17,668 nucleotides of DNA from an uncultured Campylobacter sp. (GTDB lineage: Bacteria; Campylobacterota; Campylobacteria; Campylobacterales; Campylobacteraceae). A program made the position numbers and the translations under genes. The stretch spans positions 1-17,668 of the forward strand of contig NZ_CALACG010000332.1 of NCBI RefSeq assembly GCF_937890585.1, written 5' to 3'. Under the pieces are notes generated by a model that made no database searches, was not told the DNA's origin, and saw only the letters and a program-made list of their open reading frames with translations. This document shows positions 15,700 to 17,668 of this stretch, in pieces. The number at the start of each line of letters is the position of its first letter. Positions within the stretch are counted from its first letter, which is position 1.

Positions 15700-16474
15700 T
15701 TAGTATCTCCGCGCTGCTAAGCGTTAGCGTGATATAGACGCCAACAGCCATGCAAAGTATGAGGATGCCCGTGCTTATGGCTCTGCTGATGCCAACAAGG
15801 GTGTTGTCGTTTAGGATGTCAAAGACTGAATTTATGAGAAAAACGCCAGGCATCATAAAGAGCACAGACGAGCCTATCGCCACGTCGCTTGTGTGCGTAA
15901 GTCCGTAAGATACGCCAAGATAGGCGATAAATGAGACGACAAAGGATGTCAGAACGTATTGGATTTTTAAATTTACGCCCATTTTTGCAAGGGCAAATTT
16001 AAGAGTGTAGCCAACAAGCGTTGCAAAAAATATACAAACAACTGAGCCAGCATCGCCTCCAAAAAGTCTGCAAAATGCCGCATTTGCAAGGCTTATTAAG
16101 ATAAGCGAGCTAGCAAATTTATTTGCACCAAAACTCATCACACTATCAAAACTCTCTTTAGCTTCATCTAAGCTCAAGCCCTCATCTAAAATTTGCCAGC
16201 TAAGCGATGATAGCTCGGAAATTCTGTTAAAACTCACCTGCCCTAGAGGGATCTTTCTTACATAAGTTCGGCGCAGGGAGTTGTCAGCCGAGTCCATCAC
16301 GCTAATGGTAAAATATTTCACAAAAATGGTCACGCTAACGTCGTAGCCGTAGTGCTTAGCTATGCGGTCTACGCACTTTTCTACGCGCGCAGTGTATGTG
16401 CCAGCACTCACCATAGCTGTCGTATATTCGGCTAAAAAATTCGTTAAAATTTGGATATCAGGCTTGGCGTTCAT
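15692..16474 (-). CDS. ThrE-type exporter, large subunit (YjjP-like)
   Basis: A 260-residue protein of the DUF1212/ThrE family. Residues 1-110 form the soluble cytoplasmic head (SAGTYTARVEKCVDRIAKHYG, 22-42, and the region of SVMDSADNSL), and about 110-258 hold five membrane segments with FMMPGVFLINSVFDIL (206-221), the family motif. Together with the small subunit it should form an inner-membrane amino-acid or dicarboxylate exporter. The ATG lies within the end of the DUF4149-like gene (17-base overlap), with only a weak ribosome site, so translational coupling is likely. Confidence 0.87.
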   Translation of the reverse strand: MNAKPDIQILTNFLAEYTTAMVSAGTYTARVEKCVDRIAKHYGYDVSVTIFVKYFTISVMDSADNSLRRTYVRKIPLGQVSFNRISELSSLSWQILDEGLSLDEAKESFDSVMSFGANKFASSLILISLANAAFCRLFGGDAGSVVCIFFATLVGYTLKFALAKMGVNLKIQYVLTSFVVSFIAYLGVSYGLTHTSDVAIGSSVLFMMPGVFLINSVFDILNDNTLVGISRAISTGILILCMAVGVYITLTLSSAEILNV

Positions 16475-16937
16475 CTTGACTGATCTTAAATTTCACAAAA
16501 AACAAAATGAGCTGCAAAACAAGCATCACTTTCATCACATATTCGCTTGCGCTATGCATCTTGGCAAACTCCGCTGTCTGCGTCGCCTCTGCGCCAAGAC
16601 CCTGAGCCTGCACGATAAAAGGCGTAAAGATAAAGACAAAGCTTAGCGCTAGGGCTAAGTTTAAAAACGAGAGCATAAATGTGCTAAATTTTAATGAAAA
16701 TGCAAGCTTTTTTCTTAGATCAAAGAGCTCGCTAACTGCCACAAATGCGCTTATAAGTAGCAAAACATAGTTAAATTTTAAAAATATCTTTGTCATCATC
16801 TGTCCGCTCATAAAATGCGTAAGCACCCCCTCGCCTATGATGCTTTGTGGGAAAAATATGACTGGCGCGACCAAAATTCCAAGCGTCAGCTCAGTGCCGA
16901 TCACCGCTGCTAATAGTAAAAAATAGATACTTCTCAA
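16458..16937 (-). CDS. DUF4149-like four-TM membrane protein
   Basis: A 159-residue integral membrane protein with four predicted segments (about 4-26, 52-68, 81-104 and 132-150). The early GTELTLGILVAPVIFFP (14-30) followed by an F-rich stretch resembles DUF4149/TMEM205-type proteins; function unknown. The start is TTG at 16937, with AAAGGAG 5-6 bases upstream; no ATG fits the ribosome site. The gene lies 10 bases after prmC and overlaps the ThrE-like large subunit, so it belongs to one operon prmC, this gene, exporter pair, ybgC. Confidence 0.72.
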   Translation of the reverse strand: MRSIYFLLLAAVIGTELTLGILVAPVIFFPQSIIGEGVLTHFMSGQMMTKIFLKFNYVLLLISAFVAVSELFDLRKKLAFSLKFSTFMLSFLNLALALSFVFIFTPFIVQAQGLGAEATQTAEFAKMHSASEYVMKVMLVLQLILFFVKFKISQDERQA

Positions 16938-16947
16938 TCTCTCTCCT

Positions 16948-17668
16948 TTATAGTTTTAATCTCGCGCAAAAGCCCCTGTCAAAGCCCGCTAAGTCCTTGT
17001 AAAAAGCGCCATCATAGCCACTAAATTTTAGCGCCATCTCCATGCTTGCTCTTTGATCATAGCCCATCTCGCAGGCGATATTTTTTATGCCGCGATTTCT
17101 AGCGATAAGGATGATGTTTTTTAAAATTTCATCCCCGACCTCGCCACCAAATAACGCCTCATACGGCTCATTTATCACAAATTTATCAAGTTTATAGTCT
17201 CGCGCGATATAAGGCGGGTTTGAGACCAAGATGTCGATATCACCTGAAATTTCATCGATATATGAGCACTTTACAAAGTCAATCTTCTCGCTTACATTAA
17301 ATTTAAGCGCATTTTTTTTAGCCAAATTTAGAGCCTTTTCATTTATATCAGTGGCTACTATTTTAGCGTTTGTTTTAAGGGCAAGCATGACACTTATTAT
17401 CCCGCTGCCAGTGCCGATCTCAGCGATCTTTGGCGCTTTATAGCTGCTTGCAATCTCAAGCACTTTATCAACTAAAATTTCAGTCTCGGGGCGAGGTATC
17501 AAAACGCCACTTTCTACCTCAAACTCCAAGCCATAAAAGCCAGCCTTGCCAGTAATATACTCAAGCGGTTCATAGTTTTCAAAGCGCTTTACAAGTTCAA
17601 AGTAGCCGCTCTCATCAAATTCACTCTTTTGGTTTAAAAATATCCACTCGATGCTCACATCAAGGTAG
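16948..17668 (-). CDS. prmC: Release factor glutamine methyltransferase PrmC (HemK), N-terminus beyond right edge
   Basis: PrmC methylates the glutamine of the GGQ motif in peptide-chain release factors. Seen: a Class I SAM-binding core with AEIGTGSGIISV (79-90, counted from the in-frame GTG at 17658), the VLIPRPETE signature (52-60) and the catalytic NPPY (147-150). The frame is open upstream of that GTG to the window edge (codons Tyr-Leu-Asp before it), and the family is usually 270-285 residues with an N-terminal helical domain; the visible part is 236 plus a few. The GTG is therefore probably internal and the true start lies off the window. Its TAA stop is 10 bases before the next gene. 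Confidence 0.94.
   Translation of the reverse strand, partial: YLDVSIEWIFLNQKSEFDESGYFELVKRFENYEPLEYITGKAGFYGLEFEVESGVLIPRPETEILVDKVLEIASSYKAPKIAEIGTGSGIISVMLALKTNAKIVATDINEKALNLAKKNALKFNVSEKIDFVKCSYIDEISGDIDILVSNPPYIARDYKLDKFVINEPYEALFGGEVGDEILKNIILIARNRGIKNIACEMGYDQRASMEMALKFSGYDGAFYKDLAGFDRGFCARLKL

Noticed and set aside
16948..17658. Complete PrmC starting at GTG 17658
   Set aside because: The frame stays open to the window edge and the N-terminal helical domain is missing, so the gene is cut by the edge.
1..17668. Phase-variable poly-G tracts, CRISPR arrays, tRNA or rRNA genes
   Set aside because: None seen on reading: no long G or C run, no regularly spaced repeats, no cloverleaf-like sequence in the short intergenic gaps.

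Overview
The window looks like a chromosome segment of a Campylobacter species, probably from the C. concisus/C. curvus side of the genus. The genus rests on gene content and order: purL, mnmE, khpB/jag, yidC, yidD, rnpA and rpmH in one strand-consistent cluster, then a family-4 UDG-like gene, a periplasmic protein gene and a YbgC thioesterase gene. As I remember it, C. jejuni NCTC 11168 has a very similar order around Cj0954c-Cj0966c. AAGGAG ribosome sites and a moderately AT-rich composition agree. The species is a guess.

Layout: (1) Positions 1 to about 1800 are markedly more AT-rich than the rest, with nearly all A/T-ending codons and AGA as the main arginine codon. They hold two minus-strand genes: a small cold-shock-domain protein and, 14 bases after it, an M16-family zinc peptidase that runs off the left edge. 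A 31-codon lipoprotein-like reading frame of host-like composition lies at the boundary. This block looks foreign (phage, plasmid-like or integrated element), although a contig chimera cannot be excluded. (2) 1922-6470, minus: purL, an SDH/SppA-like serine-protease-fold protein, a DjlA-like J-domain protein and a small secreted protein, packed with 0-3 base gaps. (3) 6527-7902, minus: a lipoprotein of unknown function and the quinone reductase mdaB. (4) 7945-12707, minus: the rpmH-rnpA-yidD-yidC-khpB-mnmE cluster, joining ribosome/RNase P components, membrane-protein insertion, an RNA-binding protein and tRNA modification. (5) 12831-14761, plus: a divergently transcribed UDG-like gene coupled to a periplasmic protein gene. 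(6) 14774-17668, minus: prmC (cut by the right edge), a DUF4149-like membrane protein, a split ThrE-type exporter pair and a YbgC-like thioesterase, converging on region 5.

Most of the window is conserved housekeeping sequence. Points of interest are the foreign M16 peptidase/cold-shock pair and its junction, an rnpA with no conventional start codon (ATT proposed), a UDG-like protein that has lost family-4 catalytic motifs, a KhpB whose R3H signature appears lost, and a possibly leaderless promoter for the UDG-like gene. No tRNA, rRNA, CRISPR array, transposase or integrase was seen, and no gene-free stretch exceeds 300 bases.
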